Numbered from the stretch's first letter, positions 19,159 through 29,896 are shown. The stretch is DNA of 64,000 nucleotides from Motilimonas cestriensis (GCF_021295315.1 NZ_JAIMJA010000002.1:186001-250000), one strand, 5' to 3'. Program-made: numbers and translations. The notes: a model not told the origin generated them from the sequence alone.

Positions 19159-21342
19159 GTGAGTTTGGATAAGCTGTTTGTAGAAAAGGAATTAAGTTGG
19201 CTATCGTTCAACGAGCGCGTATTACAAGAAGCCATGGACAAAACAGTTCCTATCGTTGAAAGAGTTCGTTTTTTGGGTATTTTTTCAAACAATTTAGATG
19301 AGTTTTTTAAGGTACGCGTCGCCGACGTGAAACGCCGCATCATCATCAATGAAGCAAGAGGAGGTGACGAAGGAGCGAAACACCTACTCACAAAAATTCA
19401 AAATAAAGTGCTTAAGCTGCAGCAGGACTTTGATAATACTTATAAAGATTTGATCTTAGCATTGGCCCGCCACAACATCTTTTTAGTAAACGAAAACCAG
19501 CTTTCGGAAAATCAGCAAAACTGGATCCGCAACTATTTTAAAGACAAATTACTGCGCCACTTAGCTCCCATTGAATTAACTAAAAGCATCGACTTAGTAG
19601 ACTTCCTCAAAGATGAATACACTTATCTCGCGATTGAAATACGTAAGGGAGATGAAACTAAGTATTCCCTAGTAGAAGTGCCAACTAACGACTTACCGCG
19701 CTTTATTCAGTTACCCAGTGAGCAAACAAAGCGTAAAAAATCACTTATCTTACTCGATAACATTATCCGCTTTTGCATTGAAGACCTATTTAAAGGTTTT
19801 TACGAATTCGATAGCTTAAGCTCTTACTCAATCAAAATGACGCGCGATGCTGAATATAATATGCAGGGCATGGTAGAGCATGGCTTGTTAGAGCAAATGT
19901 CAGAAGGCTTAAAGCAGCGTTTAACAAATGAGCCATTGCGATTTGTTTATGATCGCGAAATGCCTCTACACATGGTTGATTTTATTAAAGATAAATTACA
20001 CATATCATCTCACGACAGCATTATTCCGGGCGGACGATACCACAACTTCAAAGATTTTATTGGCTTTCCAAATGTGGGAAGAGCCTACCTTGAAAATCCA
20101 AGTTTACCGGCGCTATCGTGTCATCAAATCGAAAAATTCAATACGGTTTTCGATGCTATTTCCGAACGCGACATTTTACTCTACTACCCGTTTCATAAGT
20201 TCCGCTACGTTACTGAACTGATCCGCCAAGCCGCACTGGATCCCAAAGTAAGTACGATTAAAATCAACCTCTACCGCGTTGCAAAAAAATCACGCGTTGT
20301 TAGCTCGCTGATTGATGCCGTCAATAACGGTAAAAAAGTAACAGTAGTGATAGAGCTACAAGCGCGTTTTGATGAAGCGGCCAACATCAAATGGTCAAAA
20401 CGCTTAACACAAGCGGGTGTAAAAGTGGTGTTTGGTGTCCCTACTTTAAAGATCCACTCAAAACTTTGTCTGATTACACGTCTAGAAGACGACCAATGGG
20501 TGAAGTATGCGCATTTAGGCACTGGTAACTTTAACGAAAAAACCGCGCAAATTTACACTGACTTCGCCTTACTGACCAAAAACCAAGAATTAGCCCAAGA
20601 GGTGGACGGCGTATTCGACTTTATTGAGCACCCTTATCGCCGCACTAAGTTTAATCATTTATTGGTATCACCTATCAACTGCAGACGCTACCTTTACCGC
20701 ATGATAGATGCCGAAATAGCGAGTGCGAAACAAAACAAGCCGGCAGCGATTACCGTTAAAGTTAATAACCTTGTCGACAAAGGCATCGTTAACCGCCTCT
20801 ATGCAGCCAGTAGTGCCGGGGTAAAAATTCGCATGATCATTCGTGGTATGTGTGCCTTGGTACCTGGCGTAACAGGCATTAGTGAAAACATAGAAGTAAT
20901 TAGCATTGTTGACCGCTTTTTAGAGCACCCTCGAGCGTTTATTTTTCACAATAATGGCGATGAAAAAATATATATTTCTTCCGCCGATTGGATGACGCGT
21001 AACATTGATAACCGTATTGAAGTGGGCTGCCCTATTTATCATCCTGAGCTTAGAGCCATGATAAAACATAGTATTGAATTACAGTTTAAGGACACCACTA
21101 AAGCGCGCATTATTGATAAAGAACAAAGCAACGAGTATGTACAGCGAGGTAACCGTCGTAAAATACGCTCGCAAGTCAGTACTTATGAATACTTAAAAAG
21201 ACGAGAACAACAATTAGTACAAAAACACCAAGAGGAATTGGAGCGACAAGCAGCAGCTTCTGAGCCAGAACAACCAATAATTGAAGCAGAGCCACAAAGC
21301 ACTTCAATCAGCAGCAAATCTAAACAGCTTGAACAAGCATAA
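19159..21342 (+). CDS. ppk1: polyphosphate kinase 1
   Basis: PPK1 reversibly makes inorganic polyphosphate from ATP and is membrane-associated in the cytoplasm. N-terminal, head and two C-terminal phospholipase-D-like domains are all present. The phosphorylated histidine lies in [14 protein letters not shown] and the second catalytic His in the stretch [16 protein letters not shown]-x-A-R-F-D-E-A-A-N is also conserved. The frame could extend to 19123, but GTG at 19159 has the strong site CAGGGGG six bases upstream and gives the usual N-terminus L-x-x-K-E-L-S-W-L-x-F-N. That makes 727 residues, including a variable Glu/Gln/Ser-rich tail of about 40. The gene is divergent from pstC, consistent with joint phosphate control. 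Confidence 0.97.
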   Translation: MSLDKLFVEKELSWLSFNERVLQEAMDKTVPIVERVRFLGIFSNNLDEFFKVRVADVKRRIIINEARGGDEGAKHLLTKIQNKVLKLQQDFDNTYKDLILALARHNIFLVNENQLSENQQNWIRNYFKDKLLRHLAPIELTKSIDLVDFLKDEYTYLAIEIRKGDETKYSLVEVPTNDLPRFIQLPSEQTKRKKSLILLDNIIRFCIEDLFKGFYEFDSLSSYSIKMTRDAEYNMQGMVEHGLLEQMSEGLKQRLTNEPLRFVYDREMPLHMVDFIKDKLHISSHDSIIPGGRYHNFKDFIGFPNVGRAYLENPSLPALSCHQIEKFNTVFDAISERDILLYYPFHKFRYVTELIRQAALDPKVSTIKINLYRVAKKSRVVSSLIDAVNNGKKVTVVIELQARFDEAANIKWSKRLTQAGVKVVFGVPTLKIHSKLCLITRLEDDQWVKYAHLGTGNFNEKTAQIYTDFALLTKNQELAQEVDGVFDFIEHPYRRTKFNHLLVSPINCRRYLYRMIDAEIASAKQNKPAAITVKVNNLVDKGIVNRLYAASSAGVKIRMIIRGMCALVPGVTGISENIEVISIVDRFLEHPRAFIFHNNGDEKIYISSADWMTRNIDNRIEVGCPIYHPELRAMIKHSIELQFKDTTKARIIDKEQSNEYVQRGNRRKIRSQVSTYEYLKRREQQLVQKHQEELERQAAASEPEQPIIEAEPQSTSISSKSKQLEQA

Positions 21343-21349
21343 GTAGCGA

Positions 21350-21377
21350 GGGCTTGAGTCTAACTCAAGCCCTTTTT
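21350..21377 (+). terminator. ppk1 terminator
   Basis: A 9-bp stem GGGCTTGAG with CTCAAGCCC followed by TTTTT begins eight bases after the ppk1 stop codon. Confidence 0.92.
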
Positions 21378-21499
21378 CCGTTCTAATTTTAATCATTTTA
21401 TTCCCGCCCCACCGCACAACGCTCAAAATATCCCCAATCATTTCATAGTTTTGTCACACCAAAGACTTAAATTGGAAAAAAACGAAAGGCTCTAAGCAC

Positions 21500-23266
21500 A
21501 TGGAAATCAAGTTTAAAAATAGTGAAATTGAGCAAATTATCGAGCAACGAAAAATCACCATTTTATTGCAGCCAATAGTCGACACATTCAATGGACCAGC
21601 GCTTGGCTATGAAGCACTGAGCCGTGGGCCATCAAATTCAAGGTTACATGCGCCATTACAGTTATTTCAGGCCGCAGAAGATGCTCATTTATTACCCCAG
21701 CTTGAGCTTACCTGCATTGAAGCAGCCCTAGAAAAGTTCAAAAAGCTCGATTTAAAAAGCTATTTGTTTATTAATTTAAGCGCTAAGGCGTTTAGCCTAG
21801 TCGATATACAAGACATAGAGCGGTTACTTAATCGCTACCAAGTAGCACCACAACAATTGGTACTAGAGCTCACTGAGCAACATCAAATTGACTGCCATGC
21901 GAGCATGCAGCTAAAAATTCGTCAGATAAAAGAGCGTGGTATCGCCATCGCAATTGACGATTTAGGTGCGGGATATTCAGGCTTGCGGACATGGTCCGAA
22001 TTACAACCCGATTTTATTAAAGTCGATCGCTACTTTGCCAGTGGCCTCGACAAAGATCCGATTAAACGTCAGTTTTTGCGTTCTATTTGCCAACTGGCCT
22101 ACCAAGTGAATTGTAAAATGATTGTCGAGGGCATAGAGCGACCTCAGGAGCTTAAGATCACCCAGAGCATGGGGATTCAGTACTGCCAAGGTTATCTTTT
22201 CTCTCCACCACAAGATGATCCCGCTCGATCTCATCAGTGGGCACATTTATTACTGACAAAAAATACCGTAAAAAGCGCGTTTGCCCAACAAATTGGCAGC
22301 TTACTTTTATATTGTGAGCCTGCGCTACCAACAGCCCTAGCCAACGAAATTATGGAGCGTTTTTTAGCCAACCCAGCTTTAAATTGCATTCCCGTGGTTG
22401 AAAATCAACGTGCCATAGGCCTGGTTAAACGCCAAGACCTACTTAACTTGTTTTCAGGCCGTTACGGCCGCGAACTCTACGGCCGCAAGCGCATCTCAGA
22501 GCTAATGTATCGCCAACCCCTGATCGTTGAAAGCAATATGGACCTCACCCAAGTGAGTACCCAACTCACTGAAAATACTGAACTTGATTTAGAGTTAAAC
22601 TTTATTATATGCAATAATGGCCACTATTTGGGCATAGGCGCGATCCGTGATTTGATGCGACAATTGACCCAATATCAGCTCAAACTAGCACGTCACGCCA
22701 ATCCACTTACTTTATTGCCAGGTAATGTGCCCGTTAACCAAACCCTGCAACAGTACCTGCGCCAAGGCGCAAGCTTTCAAATTGCCTATTTCGATTTAAA
22801 TAACTTTAAGCCCTTTAATGATTGTTATGGCTACAGTAAAGGCGATGAAGCCATTAATTTATTGGCCAACATTTTAAAAGACAAATTAAAAAAAGATCAT
22901 AACTTTCTTGGCCATGTCGGCGGTGACGATTTTGTTGCATTATTAAGAGATGCCGACTGGAAAGCATGCTGCCAGCAAGTAATTGATGAGTTTGATAATA
23001 AAATCATCTCTTTATATAAATCTCAGCATATTTCACAAAATGGTATTACTGGGGTGGATCGTAAGGGGCAAAGAAGCTTTTTCCCGATTATGGGATTAGC
23101 GGTAGGGATAGTTTGCATTCCAAATAACTTTCATGGCTCTGCTGAGAAGCTAACTGAATATGCTTCCCTTGCGAAAAAATATGCCAAAGAAAGCAACCAA
23201 AGTCAGATGTATTTGCTACATGCTAAAACCAAGTCAAACGCAGCTTCTGTGATGGCGCTAAGTTAA
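21500..23266 (+). CDS. cyclic di-GMP protein with EAL, CBS-pair and C-terminal GGDEF domains
   Basis: The 588-residue soluble protein starts with an EAL phosphodiesterase domain (about 10-250). It shows YEALSR (37-42), E-L-T-E, IDDLGAGYSGL, K-V-D-R and the V-E-G-I-E glutamate, so the metal and catalytic residues appear complete. Two CBS motifs follow (about 265-400), a known site for adenine nucleotides. The GGDEF domain (about 410-575) has YFDLNNFKPFND and a GGDDF signature, which is close to active consensus. EAL-CBS-GGDEF is a recognised architecture in gammaproteobacteria. Which activity dominates cannot be told. There are no membrane segments. It is a single-gene unit between two terminators. 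Confidence 0.93.
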   Translation: MEIKFKNSEIEQIIEQRKITILLQPIVDTFNGPALGYEALSRGPSNSRLHAPLQLFQAAEDAHLLPQLELTCIEAALEKFKKLDLKSYLFINLSAKAFSLVDIQDIERLLNRYQVAPQQLVLELTEQHQIDCHASMQLKIRQIKERGIAIAIDDLGAGYSGLRTWSELQPDFIKVDRYFASGLDKDPIKRQFLRSICQLAYQVNCKMIVEGIERPQELKITQSMGIQYCQGYLFSPPQDDPARSHQWAHLLLTKNTVKSAFAQQIGSLLLYCEPALPTALANEIMERFLANPALNCIPVVENQRAIGLVKRQDLLNLFSGRYGRELYGRKRISELMYRQPLIVESNMDLTQVSTQLTENTELDLELNFIICNNGHYLGIGAIRDLMRQLTQYQLKLARHANPLTLLPGNVPVNQTLQQYLRQGASFQIAYFDLNNFKPFNDCYGYSKGDEAINLLANILKDKLKKDHNFLGHVGGDDFVALLRDADWKACCQQVIDEFDNKIISLYKSQHISQNGITGVDRKGQRSFFPIMGLAVGIVCIPNNFHGSAEKLTEYASLAKKYAKESNQSQMYLLHAKTKSNAASVMALS

Positions 23267-23325
23267 TCTGACTTTAACACTGAGTAAGATAAAAAATGAC
23301 AATATGCTTAGTGCGGATTGAGATG

Positions 23326-23357
23326 AATAAACAAGGGGCATAAACCCCTTGTTTATT
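23326..23357. terminator. two-way terminator between the EAL-GGDEF gene and abgT-type gene
   Basis: A perfect 13-bp stem (AATAAACAAGGGG with CCCCTTGTTTATT) closes a six-base loop. It sits between two convergent genes and is symmetrical, so it can stop both. Confidence 0.93.
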
Positions 23358-23363
23358 TGACGG

Positions 23364-24935
23364 TTAAAGTGCCGGGAAGGTGTAGCTTGACTGTAAACCC
23401 AACGGTAAACCTAGGCCCCAGTAAAGCAGTAAGAAGCTCGTCCAAATCACCAGCAAAGCAATTGAATAAGGCAGCATCATCGCCATCAGTGTGCCCAATC
23501 CCGTATTTTTCACATAGCGCTGACAGTACACCACTACGAGTGGAAAGTAAGGCATTAACGGGGTAATAATATTTGAGCTAGAGTCGCCCACTCGATACGC
23601 CGCTTGGGTTAAATCGGGCGATAACCCTATTTGCATTAACATGGGTACCATGATTGGGCCAATCAAGGCCCACTTGGCAGATGATGAGCCAACGAACAAG
23701 TTGACTGCCGCCGTTAAAAATACCATCGCGACGATAGTCACCCCCGACGGCAATGCCATCGACTTCAAGGCAGCTGCTCCTTTTAATGCGATTAAGGCAC
23801 CTATATTTGAATCAGCAAACGCTTTAATGAATAAGGAGCAGAAGAACGCCATCACAACATAATAAGCCATCGAGCTCATTGACTTCGTCATCGCTGCAAT
23901 GACATCTTTGGAGTTCTTAAATGTGCCAACCAAGATACCGTAAACAATGCCCGGGATAACAAATAGCAAGAAGATTAAAGGCACAATTGAACGCATTAAT
24001 GGTGCCTTAAACACAGCTAACTCGCCATCAATAGTTCGCATTGGACTATTCACGGGCCAGCAAGCATAAACCAACACGGCAACCCCAATAAACATAACAC
24101 CGATTGCCAGCCAAAAGGCAAGTCGCTCTTGGCGCGTAATAGCCTCAAATTTTGGAATATCGGCAGGATCGCCATCAACAGGAGTATTTCTTAGTCTAGG
24201 TTCAATTATTTTATCGGTAATAAACCAACCCACTGACATGATCAGTAGGCTTGATGCTGAGGCAAAAAACCAATTATTAAGTGGGTTAACTTGAATATCT
24301 GGCGCCACAATTTGCGCGGCACTTTGCGTGAAACTCTGCAATAAAGGATCAATAGCAGAAGGAATAAAGTTGGCACAAAAGCCGCCACTTACACCTGCAA
24401 ATGCCGCGGCAATACCCGCCAGTGGATGGCGACCCGCAGCATGAAAAATAACGCCAGCCAACGGAATCACCAAGACATAGCCAGCATCGGTAGCTGTATG
24501 GCTAACAATCGCAACCATAATAATAGAAGGAGTCAGTAACTTTTCAGGCGTCACCTTCAGCATGAGCTTTAACCCTGAATTAATAAATCCAGACTGCTCT
24601 GCAACCCCTACCCCCAGCATCGCCACCAGCACTACACCGAGAGGCGCAAAACTAGTAAACGTGGTCACCATGTTCGACAAAAAGTCAGCAATATTTGCGC
24701 CTGTTAATAAATTACTAACAAAAATAGCTTGTTTTGTCCGAGGGTCAATCTCGGTAAAAACGAATCCAGAAAAAAGCCATGAAAATAAGGCCACAGAAAC
24801 CAAAGCGAGCAAAAATAAAACCGCCGGATCAGGCAGTTTATTACCAATTCTTTCAATACCGTCAAGAATTTTAACTAACCTCTTGTTTTTATGGGGATGA
24901 TTTTCACCCTCATGATTTGAAGCTGTTTGAGTCAT
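23364..24935 (-). CDS. AbgT-family transporter
   Basis: This 523-residue inner-membrane protein has about 12 membrane segments and two hairpin-like regions. Recognised family parts are N-K-L-P-D-P-A-x-L-F near 32-41, FAPLGVVLVAMLGVGVAEQSG, SHTATDAGYVLVIPLA, GVSGGFCANFIPSAIDPLL and VGSSSAKWALIGPIMVPM. AbgT of E. coli takes up p-aminobenzoyl-glutamate, whereas MtrF- and YdaH-type members export sulfonamide and p-aminobenzoate. The direction and substrate here are not decided. No abgAB peptidase genes are nearby. It is a single gene, convergent with the EAL-GGDEF gene. Confidence 0.95.
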   Translation of the reverse strand: MTQTASNHEGENHPHKNKRLVKILDGIERIGNKLPDPAVLFLLALVSVALFSWLFSGFVFTEIDPRTKQAIFVSNLLTGANIADFLSNMVTTFTSFAPLGVVLVAMLGVGVAEQSGFINSGLKLMLKVTPEKLLTPSIIMVAIVSHTATDAGYVLVIPLAGVIFHAAGRHPLAGIAAAFAGVSGGFCANFIPSAIDPLLQSFTQSAAQIVAPDIQVNPLNNWFFASASSLLIMSVGWFITDKIIEPRLRNTPVDGDPADIPKFEAITRQERLAFWLAIGVMFIGVAVLVYACWPVNSPMRTIDGELAVFKAPLMRSIVPLIFLLFVIPGIVYGILVGTFKNSKDVIAAMTKSMSSMAYYVVMAFFCSLFIKAFADSNIGALIALKGAAALKSMALPSGVTIVAMVFLTAAVNLFVGSSSAKWALIGPIMVPMLMQIGLSPDLTQAAYRVGDSSSNIITPLMPYFPLVVVYCQRYVKNTGLGTLMAMMLPYSIALLVIWTSFLLLYWGLGLPLGLQSSYTFPAL

Positions 24936-25132
24936 AAATAAGCACCAAAATTTAAACTTAATAAAACAATTATTGTGAAATTATATACCGACAAAATAGC
25001 AATAAGCAGGATTTTCAACAACCAATAAAACTAATTTATAACTGTTTTAGATCAAATAGGCTGTTAATTCTTAGCAAATGCCTTCAAAATGACGCCCGTT
25101 CAAAAATGGAGCGAGATCACGGCGAAATATTT

Positions 25133-25151
25133 CTGTCATATTTAGCTGTTC
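25133..25151 (+). promoter_or_regulatory. candidate Pho box half site upstream of the Na/Pi cotransporter gene
   Basis: CTGTCATATTTAGCTGTTC holds a perfect CTGTCAT half site, then a second CTGTT six bases on instead of four. It lies about 60 bases before the start of a phosphate transporter gene. Spacing is off, so confidence is low. Confidence 0.3.
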
Positions 25152-25210
25152 TAATCTGCTCGTCAAAAAAACTGAAACATCACCGAGTAGATTGTGATAG
25201 GAAGCAAAAA

Positions 25211-26350
25211 ATGAATATGAATCAGGGAAAGCAAGTCACACAAAATATGTTTAATTGGCTTGCAGTTGCTGCACTGGTCTATGCCATGTTGGTTGCTGTA
25301 AGCACTGTGGGTAGTGGCTTTAAAATTGTTTCAGGCGGTGCCAGTGGTGCAGAGCAAATATTCCAATTTGCCAGTAATCCATTTGTAGCATTAATACTTG
25401 GCACCTTAGCAACGGCTTTAGTGCAATCTTCCTCGACAGTCACCGCCGTTATCGTCGGTTTAGTGGCTGGCGGTCTTCCTATCTCAATCGCGATTCCGAT
25501 GGTGATGGGTGCCAACATGGGAACCACCATTACCAACACGATCGTATCCATTGGCCATGTCCGTCAAAAAGAAGACTTTAAACGCGCTTTCAGCGCGGCG
25601 ACGGTGCATGACTTTTTTAATTTACTCGCTGTTGCTATCTTCTTACCCCTTGAACTGATGTTTGGCGTATTAGAAAAGCTTGCTTCTGCTGCTGCCCATT
25701 TATTTGTGGGTAGCTCAGATGTCTCAATGAAAGGGCTTGATTTCATGAAGCCTTTAACCAAACCAGCGGTAGGTTTAGTAAAAGATGGTTGGGCCTTTTT
25801 ACCGGGTAATTGGACCGGTATCGCTATGGTCATTACCGGCATTGTCATCATTCTTTTTGCTGTCACTTACTTAGGTAAGGTACTTAAACAAGTATTGGTT
25901 GGCCGAGCGAAAAACGTATTGCACAGTGCTATTGGTAAAGGACCTGTAACGGGGATCTGCTCCGGTGCACTGGTGACCGTGATGGTACAATCATCTTCTA
26001 CTACCACCAGTTTGATGATCCCATTAGCGGGCTCCGGTATGTTTACGACTAAGCAAATTTACCCGTTTACTCTAGGGGCAAATATTGGTACCACCATTAC
26101 CGCATTATTAGCAGCTACCGCTATTATAGGCAGTGCTGCAGAAGTTGCATTAACCATCGCTTTAGTACACTTTTTGTTTAACCTCTTAGCGGTTGCCCTT
26201 ATTTATGGCTTGCCATTTTTACGAGATTTACCAATCAAAGCGGCAGAACGCCTGGCTGAAGTTGGCTCGCAAAACAAACTATTAGCCTTTGGTTATGTAG
26301 TAGGCACTTTCTTTGTGATACCCGGCTTAATGCTAGTAGCAGTGCGTTAA
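25211..26350 (+). CDS. Na+/phosphate cotransporter, NptA type
   Basis: This inner-membrane carrier imports phosphate with sodium. The two inverted Na/Pi repeats are clear: ALVQSSSTVTAVIVGLVAGG with GANMGTTITNT in the first half, and VMVQSSSTTTSLMIPLAGSG with GANIGTTITA in the second. Q-S-S-S is the substrate signature. A longer frame starts at 25106, but its first 35 residues are polar and unlike the family. ATG 25211 has AGGAAG six bases upstream and gives M-N-M-N-Q-G, so I choose it (379 aa). There is no C-terminal PhoU-like domain, as in Vibrio NptA. A terminator follows. Confidence 0.95.
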   Translation: MNMNQGKQVTQNMFNWLAVAALVYAMLVAVSTVGSGFKIVSGGASGAEQIFQFASNPFVALILGTLATALVQSSSTVTAVIVGLVAGGLPISIAIPMVMGANMGTTITNTIVSIGHVRQKEDFKRAFSAATVHDFFNLLAVAIFLPLELMFGVLEKLASAAAHLFVGSSDVSMKGLDFMKPLTKPAVGLVKDGWAFLPGNWTGIAMVITGIVIILFAVTYLGKVLKQVLVGRAKNVLHSAIGKGPVTGICSGALVTVMVQSSSTTTSLMIPLAGSGMFTTKQIYPFTLGANIGTTITALLAATAIIGSAAEVALTIALVHFLFNLLAVALIYGLPFLRDLPIKAAERLAEVGSQNKLLAFGYVVGTFFVIPGLMLVAVR

Positions 26351-26378
26351 GCAACTAAATGTCACCCAGCCATAGTAA

Positions 26379-26406
26379 AAGCGCCGCATTAACCTGCGGC
26401 GTTTTT
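26379..26406 (+). terminator. terminator of the Na/Pi cotransporter gene
   Basis: Stem CGCCGCA with TGCGGCG (26382-26388 and 26395-26401), followed by TTTTT, 30 bases after the stop codon. Confidence 0.9.
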
Positions 26407-26510
26407 GTATCCCCAGTGCATCCCTAACGATTTAAACCCGGTTAAGATTGGTTATCACTCTTATAGCCACATCACCGCCGACAAGCCTTCTTATCTGCGC
26501 CCAAGTAATA

Positions 26511-26524
26511 TTGATCTAAATCAA
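26511..26524. promoter_or_regulatory. perfect FNR-type palindrome upstream of trhP
   Basis: TTGATCTAAATCAA matches the FNR consensus TTGAT-N4-ATCAA at all ten defined bases, and the symmetry extends outward as ATA/TAT. Its centre is about 134 bases before the trhP start. FNR is the oxygen-sensing Fe-S activator of anaerobic genes. The rest of the 300-base gap 26351-26651 holds only the terminator above and no credible gene. Confidence 0.7.
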
Positions 26525-26651
26525 TATGCAATCAGATTTCTCTCTCCAGCAATCAAAGCGACTTACTTCATAAATGAATTACCAGTACCATTTGCGCCCC
26601 CTAAACCATATGGTGGTTTAGCCCTGACTTGAGCTCAGACAAGAGAGATTA

Positions 26652-28034
26652 ATGATGTTAAAACCTGAACTGCTTTCCCCCGCTGGCACCCTAAAAAATA
26701 TGCGTTACGCCTTTGCTTATGGCGCTGACGCCGTTTACGCGGGTCAGCCACGTTACTCACTACGTGTACGTAACAACGAATTCAATCATGAAAACCTACA
26801 AATCGGCATTAATGAAGCCCACGCTTTAGGTAAAAAGTTTTATGTGGTGTGTAATATTCAGCCACACAATTCGAAATTAAAAACCTTTATCCGCGATATG
26901 AAACCTGTCGTTGATATGGGGCCTGATGCGTTAATCATGTCCGACCCCGGTCTTATCATGATGGTACGTGAACACTTTCCGCAGATGCCTATTCACCTAT
27001 CGGTGCAAGCCAATGCTGTTAACTGGGCTACGGTAAAGTTCTGGCAGCAGCAAGGGGTTGAGCGCGTTATTCTTTCGCGAGAGTTATCGTTAGAAGAAAT
27101 CCAAGATATCCGTGAACATGCGCCAGAAATGGAACTTGAAGTATTTGTCCACGGCGCATTATGCATGGCTTACTCTGGCCGCTGTTTACTGTCTGGCTAC
27201 ATCAATAAGCGCGATCCTAACCAAGGCACCTGCACTAACTCTTGCCGCTGGAAATACGACACCCATGAAGCGAAAGAAAATGAAGTGGGCGATATCGTCG
27301 CAGTGCAACCGGAAATCTACACGCCAGAAAAAGTAGCGCCAACCTTAGGTGAAGGTCAGCCAACGGATCAAGTCGTGCTGCTACAAGAGCAAGGCCGCCC
27401 GGGTGAATACATGCCAGCGTTTGAAGATGAACACGGCACTTACATTATGAACTCGAAAGATTTACGCGCCATTGAGCACGTTGAGCGCTTAACGCAAATG
27501 GGCGTACATTCATTAAAAATTGAAGGACGTACTAAGAGCTTTTATTACTGCGCACGCACCGCACAAATTTATAAGCAAGCGATTGATGATGCCGTAGCGG
27601 GTCGCCCGTTTGATCAAAACTTGAAAAGCACCTTAGAAAGCTTGGCTCACCGCGGTTACACTGAAGGCTTCTTGCGTCGTCATAATCACAGCGAATATCA
27701 AAACTACGACTATGGCTACTCGGTCAGTACCCATCAACAATTTGTTGGTGAAATCACAGGGCGCCATGGCGAAACAGGCTTAGTGGAAGTAACAGTAAAG
27801 AATAAGTTCTTACTCGGCGACAGCATGGAGTTAATGACACCTAAAGGCAATATCACCTTCACCTTAGAGCAAATGCAAAATCGTAAAGGTGAAGCCGTTG
27901 ATGATGCCAAAGGCTCGGGCCATATTGTTTATATTCCATTGCCTGATGATATCGAGCTGGAATTTGCATTGCTAATGAGAAATTTGCCTGAAGATGCCGA
28001 TACCCGTAACCCGCATCAAGCTAAGTCAGCTTAA
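26652..28034 (+). CDS. trhP: tRNA hydroxylation protein TrhP (U32 family, formerly YegQ)
   Basis: TrhP makes 5-hydroxyuridine at tRNA wobble position 34, using prephenate in a pathway that needs iron-sulfur clusters. The 460-residue sequence follows the E. coli protein closely from E-L-L-S-P-A-G-T onward. The U32 signature E-V-F-V-H-G-A-L-C-M-A-Y-S-G-R-C is near 168-183, and T-C-T-N-S-C-R-W adds the further cysteines expected to hold a cluster. It is 27 bases ahead of a ferredoxin gene, and an FNR site lies upstream. The other U32 pair in the window (ubiU, ubiV) has a different role. Confidence 0.95.
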   Translation: MMLKPELLSPAGTLKNMRYAFAYGADAVYAGQPRYSLRVRNNEFNHENLQIGINEAHALGKKFYVVCNIQPHNSKLKTFIRDMKPVVDMGPDALIMSDPGLIMMVREHFPQMPIHLSVQANAVNWATVKFWQQQGVERVILSRELSLEEIQDIREHAPEMELEVFVHGALCMAYSGRCLLSGYINKRDPNQGTCTNSCRWKYDTHEAKENEVGDIVAVQPEIYTPEKVAPTLGEGQPTDQVVLLQEQGRPGEYMPAFEDEHGTYIMNSKDLRAIEHVERLTQMGVHSLKIEGRTKSFYYCARTAQIYKQAIDDAVAGRPFDQNLKSTLESLAHRGYTEGFLRRHNHSEYQNYDYGYSVSTHQQFVGEITGRHGETGLVEVTVKNKFLLGDSMELMTPKGNITFTLEQMQNRKGEAVDDAKGSGHIVYIPLPDDIELEFALLMRNLPEDADTRNPHQAKSA

Positions 28035-28049
28035 CGGATTAACCATTAG

Positions 28050-28307
<258 letters not shown>

Positions 28308-28327
28308 CCTTGGTGTCGCAACAAACT

Positions 28328-28359
28328 ATGTCATCGCCATATTTAGGCGGTGACATTTT
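28328..28359 (+). terminator. terminator after yfhL
   Basis: An 11-bp stem ATGTCATCGCC with GGCGGTGACAT (one G-U pair), followed by TTT, lies 20 bases after the stop codon. Confidence 0.75.
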
Positions 28360-28414
28360 ACTCCTCCCCTTTTAAACTGTCCTTTCCATTCGTAAACACT
28401 CATTATGGCGTAAC

Positions 28415-29896
28415 ATGCCACAAGCAAAATTCTTAAAAGGCTCCATTTTCAAGCATATTGTGGTGATGTCTTCGACTAATGCCATCGGCTTAACCGCACT
28501 TTTTTTAGTTGACTTGATTGATCTGTTTTTTATCAGCTTACTCGGCGAAGTAGAGCTAGCAGCCGCTGTTGGCTATGCCGGTACTCTGTCATTTTTTACC
28601 ACCTCTATCGCGATTGGAATATCCATTTCAATGACCGCGTTGGTTTCCAGAGCCATCGGTCAAAAAGATCGCACTAAAGCAAGGCGCTTTGCCATTCACG
28701 TAGCAGCCCTTGGCTTTATTGTCACTAGTTTGGTGAGTGGATTACTTTGGTGGTTTGTACCTGAAATGCTGAGTATTATTGGCGCAAAAGGGCAAACCTT
28801 GGCTTACGCCACCGACTACTTGCGCATTTTAGTCCCTTCATTGCCATTTATTTGCCTTGCTATGAACATGGGTGCGGCACTGCGCGCAGTGGGTGACGCG
28901 AAACAAGCCATGTATTCAACCCTTACCGGTGGCGCAGTTAATGCTGTGCTTGATCCTATTTTTATTTTTGCCCTAGGCATGGGCATTCAAGGGGCAGCAA
29001 TAGCATCCGTGCTAGCACGCTTTGCTGTGTTAGCCGTGGGGTTTTATGGCGCAAACTACAAGCACCAGTTAATTGGCCGCTTCCATTGGCCGCACTTTAA
29101 ACAAGATATAAAACCCATTGTCGCGATAGCCGGTCCGGGCATATTAACCAATGTAGCCACGCCATTTGGTAATGCTTATGTGACGGCGGTGATAGCACAG
29201 TTTGGCGATGGCTACGTGGCGGGATGGGCGGTAGTGGGACGAATATTACCGGTCGCATTTGGCATGATCTTCGCTTTATCTGGCGCTATCGGCCCGATTA
29301 TTGGGCAAAACTTTGGCGCTCACTATTATCCTCGCGTGCGCGCAACATTGAATGAATCACTCAAGTTTGTCACCTTATACATATTAGTGGCGGCCATGTT
29401 TCTGTCTTTCAGCCAAGAGTTAATCATTCAGACCTTTGGCGTTGGGCCTGAAGGCGCCAGTATCGTACGCTTATTTTGCCAAGTTATTGCGATTAGCTTT
29501 ATTTTCTCCGGCGGTCAGTTTGTTGCAAACGCCTCATTCAATAACTTAGGTTTCGCCAGTTACTCCACCGTGCTCAACGTCGGTAAATCCACCTTAGGCA
29601 CCTTTCCCTTCGTTTATTTTGGCGCAGCTTGGTTTGGCCCGAGCGGGGTATTATACGGGCAAGCATTAGGGACCATGATATTTGGCATTATCGCCGTTAT
29701 CGTGGCTTATAGACTGGTGGATAGAATTGAACAAAATTGGTTACATCATCAGAAAATGCCAGAGCCTGAGCCACAAGCTGAGGGACAAATTCCTCTCACT
29801 CCATTCAGCTCAAGCCGAGTTTATTTATGTGGCGAGCTCGCAGAGGAGGATGTCTCTGCTAGCGATCACTCAGCCCGCATAAAGGGCAAAGAATAA
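28415..29896 (+). CDS. MATE-family efflux transporter
   Basis: This 493-residue inner-membrane protein has 12 predicted membrane segments in two related halves of six. The N-terminal part has LVDLIDLFFISLLGEVELAAAVGYAG, the position where MATE proteins normally have D-x-x-x-V/F-x-G-x-L-G. The second half has AGPGILTNVATPFGNAYV and ALSGAIGPIIGQNFGA, both typical. It should export a cationic compound or drug against Na+ or H+. The C-terminal 40 residues are hydrophilic. The ATG lacks a good ribosome site. It is separate from yfhL, with a terminator between. Confidence 0.93.
   Translation: MPQAKFLKGSIFKHIVVMSSTNAIGLTALFLVDLIDLFFISLLGEVELAAAVGYAGTLSFFTTSIAIGISISMTALVSRAIGQKDRTKARRFAIHVAALGFIVTSLVSGLLWWFVPEMLSIIGAKGQTLAYATDYLRILVPSLPFICLAMNMGAALRAVGDAKQAMYSTLTGGAVNAVLDPIFIFALGMGIQGAAIASVLARFAVLAVGFYGANYKHQLIGRFHWPHFKQDIKPIVAIAGPGILTNVATPFGNAYVTAVIAQFGDGYVAGWAVVGRILPVAFGMIFALSGAIGPIIGQNFGAHYYPRVRATLNESLKFVTLYILVAAMFLSFSQELIIQTFGVGPEGASIVRLFCQVIAISFIFSGGQFVANASFNNLGFASYSTVLNVGKSTLGTFPFVYFGAAWFGPSGVLYGQALGTMIFGIIAVIVAYRLVDRIEQNWLHHQKMPEPEPQAEGQIPLTPFSSSRVYLCGELAEEDVSASDHSARIKGKE

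Noticed and set aside
26405-26632. 75-aa plus-strand frame before trhP
   Set aside because: It starts inside a terminator, lacks a ribosome site and spans the FNR site; composition is not protein-like.
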